Below, piece after piece: positions 1 to 7,898 of a stretch of DNA of 12,095 nt. The position numbers and the translations under genes are program-made. The notes beneath the pieces are model-generated. The model did no database searches, was not told the DNA's origin, and saw only the letters and a list, made by a program, of their open reading frames with translations. This stretch comes from Verrucomicrobiota bacterium (GTDB lineage Bacteria; Verrucomicrobiota; Verrucomicrobiia; Limisphaerales; UBA1412): NCBI GenBank assembly GCA_017557085.1, contig JAFZAR010000150.1:1-12095 (forward strand). Reading direction: 5' to 3'. Positions within the stretch are counted from its first letter, which is position 1; the number at the start of each line of letters is the position of its first letter.

Positions 1-1
1 C

Positions 2-3000
2 GCGCTGGTGACAGTGGGTGCTGGTACCGCTGGAGCGGTAGATTATTCCGCAGTCGTAAAATCCTTTAATCCGCACAGTTATTGGCGGTTAGGAGAGACT
101 AGCGGTACAACTGCGGTGGATGAGGTCGGCGGTCACAACGCGGCTTATACATCCGGCAGTGTGTTGGGTAAGACCGGTGCCATTGTGGGAGACAGCAATA
201 CAGCGGCTGGCTTCACCGGTGTGGCCTACGGGAGTGAAGGCAATACAACCATGATTGTGGATGGTGATATCGGTATTGGAACAGTAGCGGAAGCCACGTT
301 CCTGTGCTGGGTCAAGGTAGACAGCACACAGGTCAAACATACACAGTTACTTATGAATCGTCCTGGCTCAGGTTCGGCTACCGGTCTGACGATCGTTTCT
401 GATAACTGCCTGGGTTACCACTGGAATGATGCCAGCGCGACATATAACCATAACAGCGGTCTGGCTTTGATCCAGGGTGAATGGTGCATGGCGGCTTTGG
501 CAGTCAACGCGACATCCGCAACTTTCTATCTGGGTGATTCCAAGGGGAATTTATCCAAAGAATATTTTGAGAACTCTCATAGTTCAACGACTCTTTCAAC
601 GGTTTTTGCCATTGGCGGTAATGCCAGTTCCGGAAGCGATCGCTGTTTCAAAGGTGATCTGGACGAAGCGGCTGTGTTTACCTACGCGTTGAACGAAAAA
701 CAGATCGAGGCGATCTATAAATCCGGTTTAAATAAGCCGGTCCCGGTGACTTATGTGAACATTGTTCCTTCCAATGATCCTTTTTACGAGGGTCTGGGAA
801 CTCTAACTGCTGAAGCTGATGGTGCATTACCGACTTATCAGTGGTATCTGAACGGAGAAGAGATCTCAGTCGGAAAAGATGGGACTATTTTCGGCATCAT
901 TGATCCCGGTGATTATACGGTGAAAGCCACTTCGGGCGGTGTGAGTGTGACTAGTCACGTTTTTACAGTCCAACCCGCGAGCAAACCGATCTTTACAACC
1001 GTACCGACCGGCGGCGGTGAGCGCTATGTGGGCGGACGTTTGAGTTTGGAAGGTTCGGCTGAAGGCAGTATGCCAATCTCTTATCAGTGGAAGCTGAACG
1101 GAAAGGCTATTGAAGGAGCTACCGGTAGAACATTGGATCTTGTCCTGACCGACAATGATTTTGGTGATTATACACTGGAAGCGACTAACGATGTAGGAGT
1201 TGCGGAAAGCAGAGCGGTCACTGTTATCAAGAAATCTTACGCAGCGGGTTCCTGGACAGAAGCCGTGATGAAACGCAATCCTCTGGCGTTCTTCCGTTTT
1301 GACGATACGATCAATTCCTCCGCGGGATATCTGGATGATAAGGGAAATCCGGTCACCGGTTTTGTAACGGACTTTGCCGGCGGTCACACTGGTTACTACT
1401 ATGATGTTTATGAAACAGATCTGGTGGACGGTGCTATCGCACAGGATTCCAGCAAGGCGGTTCGTTTCAATGGTGGTTCTTATGTGGGTACCCGTTTGCA
1501 GCTGAACAGTATGGCCAAGAGCGGGTTCACGACCATGGGATGGGTCAGACGTGATTCTGATTTCGGTTCCTTTACCACTCGCGGCGGTTATTTCGGCCAG
1601 AACGACTTGAATGAATTTGGTGACGGCAATGATACGGAAACCATAGAATGCTGGTGCGCTAATGGTATGCAGATCAAGGTCAAACATGGTTTTGTGGATA
1701 AGAGATGGAGCATGATCGCTTTGACGTATGATGGCTCTATGTTGACCCTTTACATCAATGGCAAAGTTGTAGGGACCTCATCCGGTACGCTGAACGCTTC
1801 TGCCGGTACCGGCTATTACTTCAATGTCGGCGGCGGCGGTATTTTCAATAATCCCGAAACTAACATGGATTATTTCATGGGTGAGATCGATGAGATCGCT
1901 ATGTTCGACACCTGCATGACTTCGGATGATATCCAGGAATTCTACTTCAAAGGATTCTATGGTCCGGGTGCCGCGCCTGAAATCACCATCCAGCCGGTGA
2001 GCGTGGAATCTTATGAAAATCCTGATGCTACATGGACTATGTCTGTGACCGCAGGCGGAACTTCTCCGCTGAGTTATCAATGGTACAAAGGTGGTACTGC
2101 TATTGAAGATGCTACAAGTAATACGATAACCGGATACTTCACTGAAGAATATGCGGGTTCTTACTACGTTGTGGTAAGCAATAACTACGGCTCTGCCAAG
2201 AGTGACAATGCCACTGTTACTCTGCGTAATCCTGATCCGAACAGCTATGAAGGCGTGGTCGTTGCTCTGAATCCTTATGCCTATTGGCGTTTTGGAGAGA
2301 AATCAGGCACAACAGCGGCAGAATTTATCAATGCCTTTAATGGTAAATATGATAATGGTCAAACATTAGGACAAGCCGGTGCGTTGAAGGGTGACAATGA
2401 TACAGCAGTACTCTTTGACGGCACACGCTATGTGACCACGACCGGTATCGATCTGCAGTCCAACACGGTGACGATGGCGGTTTGGCTGAAACCCAACGGC
2501 TCACAGGTGGATTATACGGAAATCATGTTCAACCGCAGCGGTTCCAGCACGGCGACAGGTATTGACCTGGTGGGGAATCAGGTATGCTATCACTGGAGAG
2601 ACGCTTCAGATACTTATGGTTACCGTTCCGGTCTGGTTTTAACAGATGGAGAATGGAACTTTGTGGTGATGGCTGTCAGCCCGACTGCAGCTACCTTCTA
2701 TCTGGGCGACCAGAACGGCAATTTGAAGTCTGCTCAGAATGTGGCAGCTCATGACAATGGTTATCTGACAGAGAACTTTGCTATTGGTGGTTACATTGAT
2801 TCAGCAGGATCTCTCTCAGAGCGTCGTTTCAAAGGTGTTATTGACGAGCCGGTGATCTTCTCTCGCACTTTGACTGAGGAAGAAATCACCCGGATGTATC
2901 AAGCGGGTCTTTCCGGCACAAGCAGCGCTCCTGTGATCAAGACTCAGCCGGCTGATGCGGAAGCTTTCGTAGGTGAAGAAGCCGTTCTCTCTGTTGGTGT

Positions 3001-5986
3001 GATCGGTACCGCTCCGCTGACATACGTATGGACAAAAGACGGTGAAGTCATTGAAGGTGCAAACGCGGCGACATTAGTTATCGCTGGTGAGAAAGCAGAT
3101 GAAGGAACTTATCAAGTGACTGTCAGCAATAACTTTGGCTCGGCGGTCAGCGCTGAAGCAACCGTGACGATGTATTACAAACCGACCTCCGTGGATCTGA
3201 CCGGTGATGAATACAAGTTGTGGACACATCTGAAGTTCGATAACAACCTGGATGATTCCTCTGTCAATGGCAACGGTGGTTATGATGGATCATTCGGTAA
3301 TATCGAGTTTACGGATGGTATGATTGGTTCATCTGTTGTCATCAAGACGGATGTTGAAACCGGCATTTATAATTATGTTGCTTTGACTAATCCGCTCTAT
3401 CTGGAAACAGAACCGCTCACAGTTGCGTTCTGGACGAAATTCATCACGGAAGCTCCTAATGATCTGCCCTGGCTCTGCAATACAGCAAATTCATTTAGTG
3501 ACAAGGGCTTTACTCTAGCTCCGGGTTATGCTGGCGCAGGAACAGGTTATGCTCCCAATGGATGGTCATGGTCTATCCAGTCCTGGAATGACAATACCGG
3601 AATCAATAAATATGGTCCGGATAATACGATGCCGGCAGGAGAATGGCATCACTTGGTGTTTGTGCTGGATCCAGACAAGACGATGAAAGTCTTCCTGAAT
3701 GGCGAATTAGTCAGCACTACGGACATCAGCAGTGTCGTTGTTGGCGATAATTGGCTGGATAATTATTCCAATTTGATGAATATTGGACAAACCGCAACAG
3801 GTGGTTACGGTGAAAGCGTGGAAATGCTCATGGATGATATGGGCATTTGGAAGACCGCTCTGAGCGATGTCAACGCACGCAGTATCTACTATGCGGGCAT
3901 CAACGGCAACAGCTTCGATGAGAAGAAGGGTGACGTGAAGCCGGAATTCATTCTGGATCCTGTTGGAGCTACGGTCTATCAGATCGATTCTACGATCGTG
4001 ACCATGACGGTGGAAGTCAAGGGAACTGAACCTATCGAAGTGACTTGGACCAAGGACGGCGAAAAAGTCGGGACCGGTCTGACACTGGATGTGGCATGCG
4101 TGGAAGGTGCGGACGGCAATTATCAGGCGATTGCCAAGAATGCCGCCGGTGAAGCGACTTCCGCGGTGGCAGTGATTGCTTATCGTGAACCGGAGTCGGC
4201 TTACGAAGAATTGGTTGCCAGCCTCAACCCGGTTGCGTTCTATCGTTTCGATGATAACATCGCTGACGGTATCGCGGTGGATTATGTCGCGGGCCGCAAT
4301 GGTGTCTATCACAATGTGGCAGTTGAACAGCAGGTGAACGGCGCGATCTATGAAGATGCCAGCAAGTCTATCGAGTTCAAAGGAACGGAAACCAGTTCCT
4401 ATATCTCTACTCCGATACAGCTGAACACCATGGTTGCTAATGGAGCTATGAGCTTCATGGGCTGGATCAAGATCACCAGCTTCATTGAGTTGGCCAGTCT
4501 CTATGGTCAGAACGACCTGATCGAGTTCGGTCATGACACCGCGACCAGCATTCGTGCCTGGTCTTCTGGTCCGGGCAACATTTCCGGAACGGCTCCGGCT
4601 GATGGTCAGTGGGCTATGGTCACGATCACCTACAGTGATGTGAATGACAATGTAGTGGAATCTCTCTACATCAATGATGTTCTGGTTGCCCAATACAATG
4701 GAACGACCAAGATCAACAGCACACAGGGTACCAGCTATTACTTCAATATCGGTGCCGGTGTGTGGAACGCCACGGGCAATTACTTCAACGGCTGTGTTGA
4801 TGATATTGCCATCTTCCCAACGACATTGAGCGCTGAAAATATCAGCTATCTGTACAATGTTGGTAAGTATGGTCCGGGCGCGGCTCCTACAGTGGAAGTC
4901 CAGCCAGTTGGTGCTGAGATCTATGCCAATGACGGAACATATACACTCTCGATGAAACCGGTAGGCACACCTCCGATGACAGTGAAGTGGTACCTGAACG
5001 GCAACGAAACCGCTTACGAAGGTGAAAGCGTACAGATCGCCCGGACGACGGCCAATGCCGGCAGCTGGACAGCAGTGGTCAGCAATGCTTACGGCAAGGC
5101 TGAATCCGAGCCTGCGGTGATCAGCTTCTATCAGCCCAAGAGCGATTATGAAGCTTTGGTGGCCAGCCTGATGCCGTTGGCCTACTGGAGACTGGGTGAA
5201 GCGGAAGGCACGACAGCCTATGAGTATGCCAGCGACTTCAACGGTGTTTACAAGGAGTATCAAACACTGGGCGCGGCAGGTGCGATCGCTAATGATCCCG
5301 ATACAGCGGTGACATTCGACGGTACCAGCTATGCGAGTGTTCCGGGAATGAGCTATGTTGCTGAGAGCCTGACAATGCTGGCTTGGATCAAACCCAATGG
5401 TTCTGTCAACAATTACACAGGCATCCTGTTCGACCGCGGTAACAGCGCGGTGGGTATCGATATCGTGGACAATCAGCCCTGCTACCACTGGAATGATACT
5501 CAGTACGGTTACAGATCCGGACTGCAGCTCACGGATGGTGCGTGGAATATGATCGCCATGGTGGTGACTCCAACAGAAGCGACCTTCTATCTGGGCGACT
5601 CTGAAGGTAATCTGACATCAGCAGTGAATACTGCTACACACTCGCCAGCGAAACTGACCAGTGCCTTCAGCATTGGCGGTGACAAGAACTGGTCCGATCG
5701 CCGCTTCAAAGGCGACATTGATGAACCGGTGGTGTTCGGCTACGCGCTGAGTGCGGATCAGATCGAATCCATCTACAAGAAGGGCATGGGCGGTGATACC
5801 CCGACGGGACCGGCGCTCTCCTTCGAGATGACAGATCTGGGATTGATCCTGACTTGGGAAAAAGGCAAACTTGAAATCGGTGCGACTACGGAAGGACCGT
5901 GGGTTAGGATTGAAAGTGCCTCCAACGAGGGCTACATCTACAATGGTGAATCTGGTACTGTGTACTTCAGACTGGTTGAAGAATAG
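2..5986 (+). CDS. Giant multidomain LamG/Ig-like repeat surface protein, 5'-truncated by the window
   Basis: The frame is open to the left edge, so the GTG at position 8 is probably internal and the N-terminus, including any signal peptide, is missing. Numbering residues from position 8, I see six LamG/concanavalin-A-like domains (about 12-245, 411-657, 747-975, 1064-1312, 1399-1627, 1714-1935). Ig-like domains lie between them: two in tandem at 246-325 and 326-410, then one each at 658-746, 976-1063, 1313-1398 and 1628-1713. The Ig-like units carry the QW(Y/K)xxG strand, a late (D/G)xY/W strand and a VSNxxGxA ending. LamG domains 1, 3 and 6 share YWR(L/F)GE, YHW, ATFYLGD and FKGxxDE. Domains 2 and 5 share FRFDD, GQNDLxEFG and YYFN(V/I)G. 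Domain 4 is divergent. Residues 1936-1992 form a short beta-rich module with LxLTW, GPW and a terminal YFRL. LamG and Ig-like domains usually bind glycans or proteins, so an extracellular adhesin or polymer-binding role is inferred. No catalytic domain is visible. Domain identity is fairly sure; function is unknown. Confidence 0.88.
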   Translation, partial: ALVTVGAGTAGAVDYSAVVKSFNPHSYWRLGETSGTTAVDEVGGHNAAYTSGSVLGKTGAIVGDSNTAAGFTGVAYGSEGNTTMIVDGDIGIGTVAEATFLCWVKVDSTQVKHTQLLMNRPGSGSATGLTIVSDNCLGYHWNDASATYNHNSGLALIQGEWCMAALAVNATSATFYLGDSKGNLSKEYFENSHSSTTLSTVFAIGGNASSGSDRCFKGDLDEAAVFTYALNEKQIEAIYKSGLNKPVPVTYVNIVPSNDPFYEGLGTLTAEADGALPTYQWYLNGEEISVGKDGTIFGIIDPGDYTVKATSGGVSVTSHVFTVQPASKPIFTTVPTGGGERYVGGRLSLEGSAEGSMPISYQWKLNGKAIEGATGRTLDLVLTDNDFGDYTLEATNDVGVAESRAVTVIKKSYAAGSWTEAVMKRNPLAFFRFDDTINSSAGYLDDKGNPVTGFVTDFAGGHTGYYYDVYETDLVDGAIAQDSSKAVRFNGGSYVGTRLQLNSMAKSGFTTMGWVRRDSDFGSFTTRGGYFGQNDLNEFGDGNDTETIECWCANGMQIKVKHGFVDKRWSMIALTYDGSMLTLYINGKVVGTSSGTLNASAGTGYYFNVGGGGIFNNPETNMDYFMGEIDEIAMFDTCMTSDDIQEFYFKGFYGPGAAPEITIQPVSVESYENPDATWTMSVTAGGTSPLSYQWYKGGTAIEDATSNTITGYFTEEYAGSYYVVVSNNYGSAKSDNATVTLRNPDPNSYEGVVVALNPYAYWRFGEKSGTTAAEFINAFNGKYDNGQTLGQAGALKGDNDTAVLFDGTRYVTTTGIDLQSNTVTMAVWLKPNGSQVDYTEIMFNRSGSSTATGIDLVGNQVCYHWRDASDTYGYRSGLVLTDGEWNFVVMAVSPTAATFYLGDQNGNLKSAQNVAAHDNGYLTENFAIGGYIDSAGSLSERRFKGVIDEPVIFSRTLTEEEITRMYQAGLSGTSSAPVIKTQPADAEAFVGEEAVLSVGVIGTAPLTYVWTKDGEVIEGANAATLVIAGEKADEGTYQVTVSNNFGSAVSAEATVTMYYKPTSVDLTGDEYKLWTHLKFDNNLDDSSVNGNGGYDGSFGNIEFTDGMIGSSVVIKTDVETGIYNYVALTNPLYLETEPLTVAFWTKFITEAPNDLPWLCNTANSFSDKGFTLAPGYAGAGTGYAPNGWSWSIQSWNDNTGINKYGPDNTMPAGEWHHLVFVLDPDKTMKVFLNGELVSTTDISSVVVGDNWLDNYSNLMNIGQTATGGYGESVEMLMDDMGIWKTALSDVNARSIYYAGINGNSFDEKKGDVKPEFILDPVGATVYQIDSTIVTMTVEVKGTEPIEVTWTKDGEKVGTGLTLDVACVEGADGNYQAIAKNAAGEATSAVAVIAYREPESAYEELVASLNPVAFYRFDDNIADGIAVDYVAGRNGVYHNVAVEQQVNGAIYEDASKSIEFKGTETSSYISTPIQLNTMVANGAMSFMGWIKITSFIELASLYGQNDLIEFGHDTATSIRAWSSGPGNISGTAPADGQWAMVTITYSDVNDNVVESLYINDVLVAQYNGTTKINSTQGTSYYFNIGAGVWNATGNYFNGCVDDIAIFPTTLSAENISYLYNVGKYGPGAAPTVEVQPVGAEIYANDGTYTLSMKPVGTPPMTVKWYLNGNETAYEGESVQIARTTANAGSWTAVVSNAYGKAESEPAVISFYQPKSDYEALVASLMPLAYWRLGEAEGTTAYEYASDFNGVYKEYQTLGAAGAIANDPDTAVTFDGTSYASVPGMSYVAESLTMLAWIKPNGSVNNYTGILFDRGNSAVGIDIVDNQPCYHWNDTQYGYRSGLQLTDGAWNMIAMVVTPTEATFYLGDSEGNLTSAVNTATHSPAKLTSAFSIGGDKNWSDRRFKGDIDEPVVFGYALSADQIESIYKKGMGGDTPTGPALSFEMTDLGLILTWEKGKLEIGATTEGPWVRIESASNEGYIYNGESGTVYFRLVEE
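1238..2932 (+). repeat. LamG-B / Ig / LamG-A supermodule, copy 1
   Basis: This coding segment holds LamG domain 2 (type B), one Ig-like domain and LamG domain 3 (type A). The same order recurs at 4202-5818. Both copies have the linker YGPGAAP exactly at the end of the B-type LamG domain, then an Ig-like domain whose second half contains VVSNxYGxA, then an A-type domain opening with YE(G/A)xVxxLxPxAYWR. The DNA of the two linkers differs at synonymous sites, so the duplication is old or selection has preserved only the protein. Confidence 0.6.
4202..5818 (+). repeat. LamG-B / Ig / LamG-A supermodule, copy 2
   Basis: This is the second occurrence of the B-type LamG, Ig-like, A-type LamG order, ending just before the C-terminal module. 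The B domain has FYRFDD, YGQNDLIEFG and YYFNIGAG, and ends in YGPGAAP. The A domain has AYWRLGE, CYHWND, YGYRSGL, ATFYLGD and RRFKGDIDEP. It is separated from copy 1 by one Ig-like domain, the divergent LamG domain 4 and another Ig-like domain. Confidence 0.6.
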
Positions 5987-6003
5987 CTTGAAGTAGAAAC
6001 ACG

Positions 6004-6027
6004 AACCGGGCTGTAACAAGTCCGGTT
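6004..6027 (+). other. Hairpin after the giant gene
   Basis: AACCGG at 6004-6009 pairs with CCGGTT at 6022-6027. The stem can be extended inward by one G-T and one C-G pair around an 8-base loop. It begins 18 bases after the stop codon and has no T tract of its own, so it is more likely an mRNA 3'-end stabilising hairpin or an accessory to the terminator that follows than a terminator itself. Confidence 0.45.
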
Positions 6028-6032
6028 GAAAC

Positions 6033-6076
6033 AAAGACGGTCTTCTCTCCAAAAGAGGGAAGGCCGTTTTTATTTT
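6033..6076 (+). terminator. Rho-independent terminator of the giant gene
   Basis: The arm at 6037-6049 (ACGGTCTTCTCTC) pairs with 6055-6067 through 13 base pairs, two of them G-T wobbles, around a CAAAA loop. It is followed by TTTTTATTTT. The A residues before the stem can pair with the T tract. This is a strong intrinsic terminator that separates the giant gene from the GLUG-repeat gene. Confidence 0.88.
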
Positions 6077-6116
6077 GTAGAAAAAATGGGGTGGCAGTGG
6101 AAATTTGAAAAATTTG

Positions 6117-6125
6117 TGCTATAAT
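6117..6125 (+). promoter_or_regulatory. Extended -10 promoter for the GLUG-repeat gene
   Basis: The sequence TGCTATAAT is a perfect TGn plus TATAAT extended -10 element. No good -35 hexamer lies 16-18 bases upstream, which fits an extended -10 promoter. Transcription would begin near 6132, just after the preceding terminator, giving a leader of about 54 bases to the ATG at 6186. This placement rules out the more upstream in-frame starts at 6105 and 6128. Confidence 0.55.
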
Positions 6126-6185
6126 ATGTATGCCGTTGGATGTCACGGTTTATTAATGAGTATGAACGATATTAAAAGAAAATTC

Positions 6186-7478
6186 ATGAAGACTTTTTTA
6201 AGTGTTTTATGTATAGGGCTCATGAGTGTTATTTCAGCAGCAGCCCAAACGCCTGAACAACCGGAAGGCGCAGGAAACGCGGCCAGTCCTTATCAGATCA
6301 AGTCCGTCGGGAATCTTCTCTGGATGAGTATGAATACCTTTTCATCGCAAGGTGCTTATTATGAAATTGCTGCGGATATTGATGCCAGTGAGACTTCTTC
6401 ATGGTATGGAGGACAGGGATTCCAGCCTATTGGCAGTGAATCCAGTCACTTCTGTGGAAAAATTATAGGTAATAATCACACTGTCAGTAATTTATCTATT
6501 AATCGAGCAATGAGTCCACATGTGGGACTGTTGGGTTTTGTGGAAGGTGGAAGTATTGAAAATCTGAATTTGAAGAATTGTACGATTTCCGGCCAAATGT
6601 ACGCAGGAATTTTGGCAGGATACATGAATGGTTCCAGCGTGACCGGCTGCAAAGTCAGCGGAAAGGTCTCCTGTTACGGGAATTACGCGGGAGGTATAGT
6701 AGGACAGGCATATCGAACCCCCATCTCAAAGAGCTGCGCGGATCAGATTTCAGTATATGCCGCCAACTACGCAGGAGGCATAGTAGGTGAAAATTTGACA
6801 GAAAGTCCTCTTTCATATTGTTATAGTATTGGAAGTGTTGCGAATAATAACGGGACATACGCAGGCGGTTTGACTGGATGGAGCCATGAGAAGATCTCTG
6901 TTTGCTATTCCCGGACAACGGTTTCCGGCAGTGATCGAGTTGGTGGTCTGGCAGGGCAGAGTTCTAATCCCATCGACCAATGTTATGCCGCTGGAAATGT
7001 TTATGGACAGTCAAATGCAGGGGGACTGGCCGGTTACAGCGGTACGGATATCACCAATTCTTATTGGGATAAGCAGTTGAGCGGTTTAGAGGTTTGCATA
7101 GGCAATGATACATTTTTTGGTAAAAATATGGGGTTGACTACGCAGCAGATGAAACAGCGCAATTCCTACGCGGGATGGGATTTTAATTATGTTTGGAGGA
7201 TTTCTTCTTCTGTCAATAATGGTTATCCTTATCTAAAAGATTTGTCTTCTCTGGGTACTGTGTTAAATGCTCATGATATCCACTACTGTACAGGGGAAGA
7301 CGGATTGGTTTTGGAGTGGCCGACAGAAATAAACGGGATGTTGGAGTATTCTCAAGATCTCAAAGAATGGCAGTCAGTTTCAGAGGAATTTATTCAAGAA
7401 CAGAATAAATACAACATATTCAAGGCGGATTCTATAAGTACCACAGCCGGGAAGTTGTTCTTCCGTTTAGCCTTGTAA
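6186..7478 (+). CDS. Exported GLUG-repeat protein with shared C-terminal module
   Basis: The frame is open from a TTG at 6105, but I choose the ATG at 6186. It begins a clear Sec signal peptide (MKTFLSVLCIGLMSVISAAA, cleavage near AAA-QT) and lies downstream of the promoter-like TATAAT; 430 residues result. The mature N-terminus has the G-x-A-x-x-PYQI entry and an ADIDAS / HTVSNLSINR block typical of GLUG proteins. Seven glycine-rich cores follow about 24-30 residues apart (VGLLG, AGILAG, AGGIVG twice, AGGLTG, VGGLAG, AGGLAG), each followed by a cysteine- or tyrosine-containing strand. The array closes with NSYWDKQLSG and then GLTTQQMKQ, AGWDF, VW and GYPYL, the standard GLUG array ending. 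The C-terminus (about residues 370-430) has GLVLEW, LEYSQDLKEW and FFRL, resembling the tail of the giant protein upstream. GLUG repeats form a beta-helix-like extracellular stalk in known proteins; the ligand is unknown. No strong Shine-Dalgarno sequence precedes the start, only an A-rich AAAAGAAAA stretch. Confidence 0.85.
   Translation: MKTFLSVLCIGLMSVISAAAQTPEQPEGAGNAASPYQIKSVGNLLWMSMNTFSSQGAYYEIAADIDASETSSWYGGQGFQPIGSESSHFCGKIIGNNHTVSNLSINRAMSPHVGLLGFVEGGSIENLNLKNCTISGQMYAGILAGYMNGSSVTGCKVSGKVSCYGNYAGGIVGQAYRTPISKSCADQISVYAANYAGGIVGENLTESPLSYCYSIGSVANNNGTYAGGLTGWSHEKISVCYSRTTVSGSDRVGGLAGQSSNPIDQCYAAGNVYGQSNAGGLAGYSGTDITNSYWDKQLSGLEVCIGNDTFFGKNMGLTTQQMKQRNSYAGWDFNYVWRISSSVNNGYPYLKDLSSLGTVLNAHDIHYCTGEDGLVLEWPTEINGMLEYSQDLKEWQSVSEEFIQEQNKYNIFKADSISTTAGKLFFRLAL
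6519..7088 (+). repeat. Seven-copy GLUG repeat array
   Basis: Glycine-rich cores recur near 6519, 6600, 6684, 6768, 6858, 6939 and 7017, a spacing of about 78-90 bases. The repeat is clear in protein and only partial in DNA: TACGCxGGxGG recurs in three central copies. It ends in the SYWDKQLSG cap. Confidence 0.75.
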
Positions 7479-7494
7479 GTGTTTTTGTGAGGAA

Positions 7495-7533
7495 AATAAA
7501 AGAGAGACCTCTTTGCGGAGATCTCTCTTTTAT
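7495..7533. terminator. Bidirectional terminator between convergent genes
   Basis: AATAAAAGAGAGA at 7495-7507 pairs perfectly with 7521-7533. After one A/C mismatch, CTC/GAG extends the stem. Each strand has an A run before the stem and a T run after it, so the element can terminate both the plus-strand GLUG gene (stop at 7478) and the minus-strand cupin gene (stop at 7550). Confidence 0.82.
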
Positions 7534-7549
7534 TGTTTAGATCAAATGA

Positions 7550-7879
7550 TTATGCCTTAATGATCAATGCCATGAAATGCAGTGTCTCATTACCTATGCA
7601 ATCAATGCCATGACCACTGCCGTCCGCGCAGTAAACAACATCACCCGCTTTGACTTCAAAGGTTTTACCGTTATCATTATACAATCCTTTTCCAGAAAGA
7701 ATGTAATAGGCTTCGGCTTCACCGTGATGCTCATGATATCCCAGGGTAGAACCCGGTTCAATGATGACATGTGCGTACAGACCGCATTTATTGTTTAACT
7801 GTTTCTCGTCCAGCAGGCATTCGAGAGTTACACACCCCTTGCCGCCAAACGCGTTTTCCATTTTAATAATGTTTTTCAT
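7550..7879 (-). CDS. Small single-domain cupin protein
   Basis: This 109-residue protein consists of one cupin beta-barrel. Cupin motif 1 fits the consensus G-x5-H-x-H-x4-E-x6-G exactly (residues 43-63: G43, H49, H51, E56, G63), so a 2-His/Glu metal site is present. Motif 2 (about G79-N97) keeps GD and the fourth ligand H90, but the usual Pro is replaced in CADGSGH. A mononuclear metal (Fe, Mn, Zn or Ni) is therefore likely bound. There is no signal peptide, so it is probably cytosolic. Members this small are sugar-binding proteins, isomerases, dioxygenases or of unknown role, and the substrate cannot be named. It lies 19 bp downstream of the metallophosphoesterase on the same strand and is probably co-transcribed with it. 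No Shine-Dalgarno sequence is evident before the ATG. Confidence 0.85.
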   Translation of the reverse strand: MKNIIKMENAFGGKGCVTLECLLDEKQLNNKCGLYAHVIIEPGSTLGYHEHHGEAEAYYILSGKGLYNDNGKTFEVKAGDVVYCADGSGHGIDCIGNETLHFMALIIKA

Positions 7880-7898
7880 GATACTAATACAGTTTTAA

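Noticed and set aside
866..1687. 273-codon minus-strand ORF opposite the giant gene
   Set aside because: It has the same shadow character and crosses the Ig/LamG domain boundaries of the real protein.
3707..5488. 593-codon minus-strand ORF opposite the giant gene
   Set aside because: Its product is rich in His, Arg, Ile and Asp, has no recognisable domain, and lies wholly opposite well-formed LamG/Ig coding sequence. It is a mirror of the sense codon periodicity.
6092..6107. TGGCAG...TTTG resembling a sigma-54 -24/-12 element
   Set aside because: The spacing between the GG and the downstream element is wrong and the GC of the -12 box is absent.
6105..6185. Upstream TTG/ATG starts extending the GLUG protein by up to 27 residues
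   Set aside because: They would place coding sequence over the TATAAT element and add a non-hydrophobic N-terminus before a clean Sec signal peptide beginning at 6186.
7563..7613. 13-base direct repeat ATCAATGCCATGA, 38 bases apart within the cupin gene
   Set aside because: The copies are in different reading frames and inside conserved cupin sequence; no slippage or mobile element signature is present.
7267..7741. 15-base direct repeat ATGCTCATGATATCC at 7267-7281 and 7727-7741
   Set aside because: Each copy lies in coding sequence of a different gene and strand (NAHDIH versus GYHEHH), with no flanking repeat structure, so coincidence is the simplest reading.
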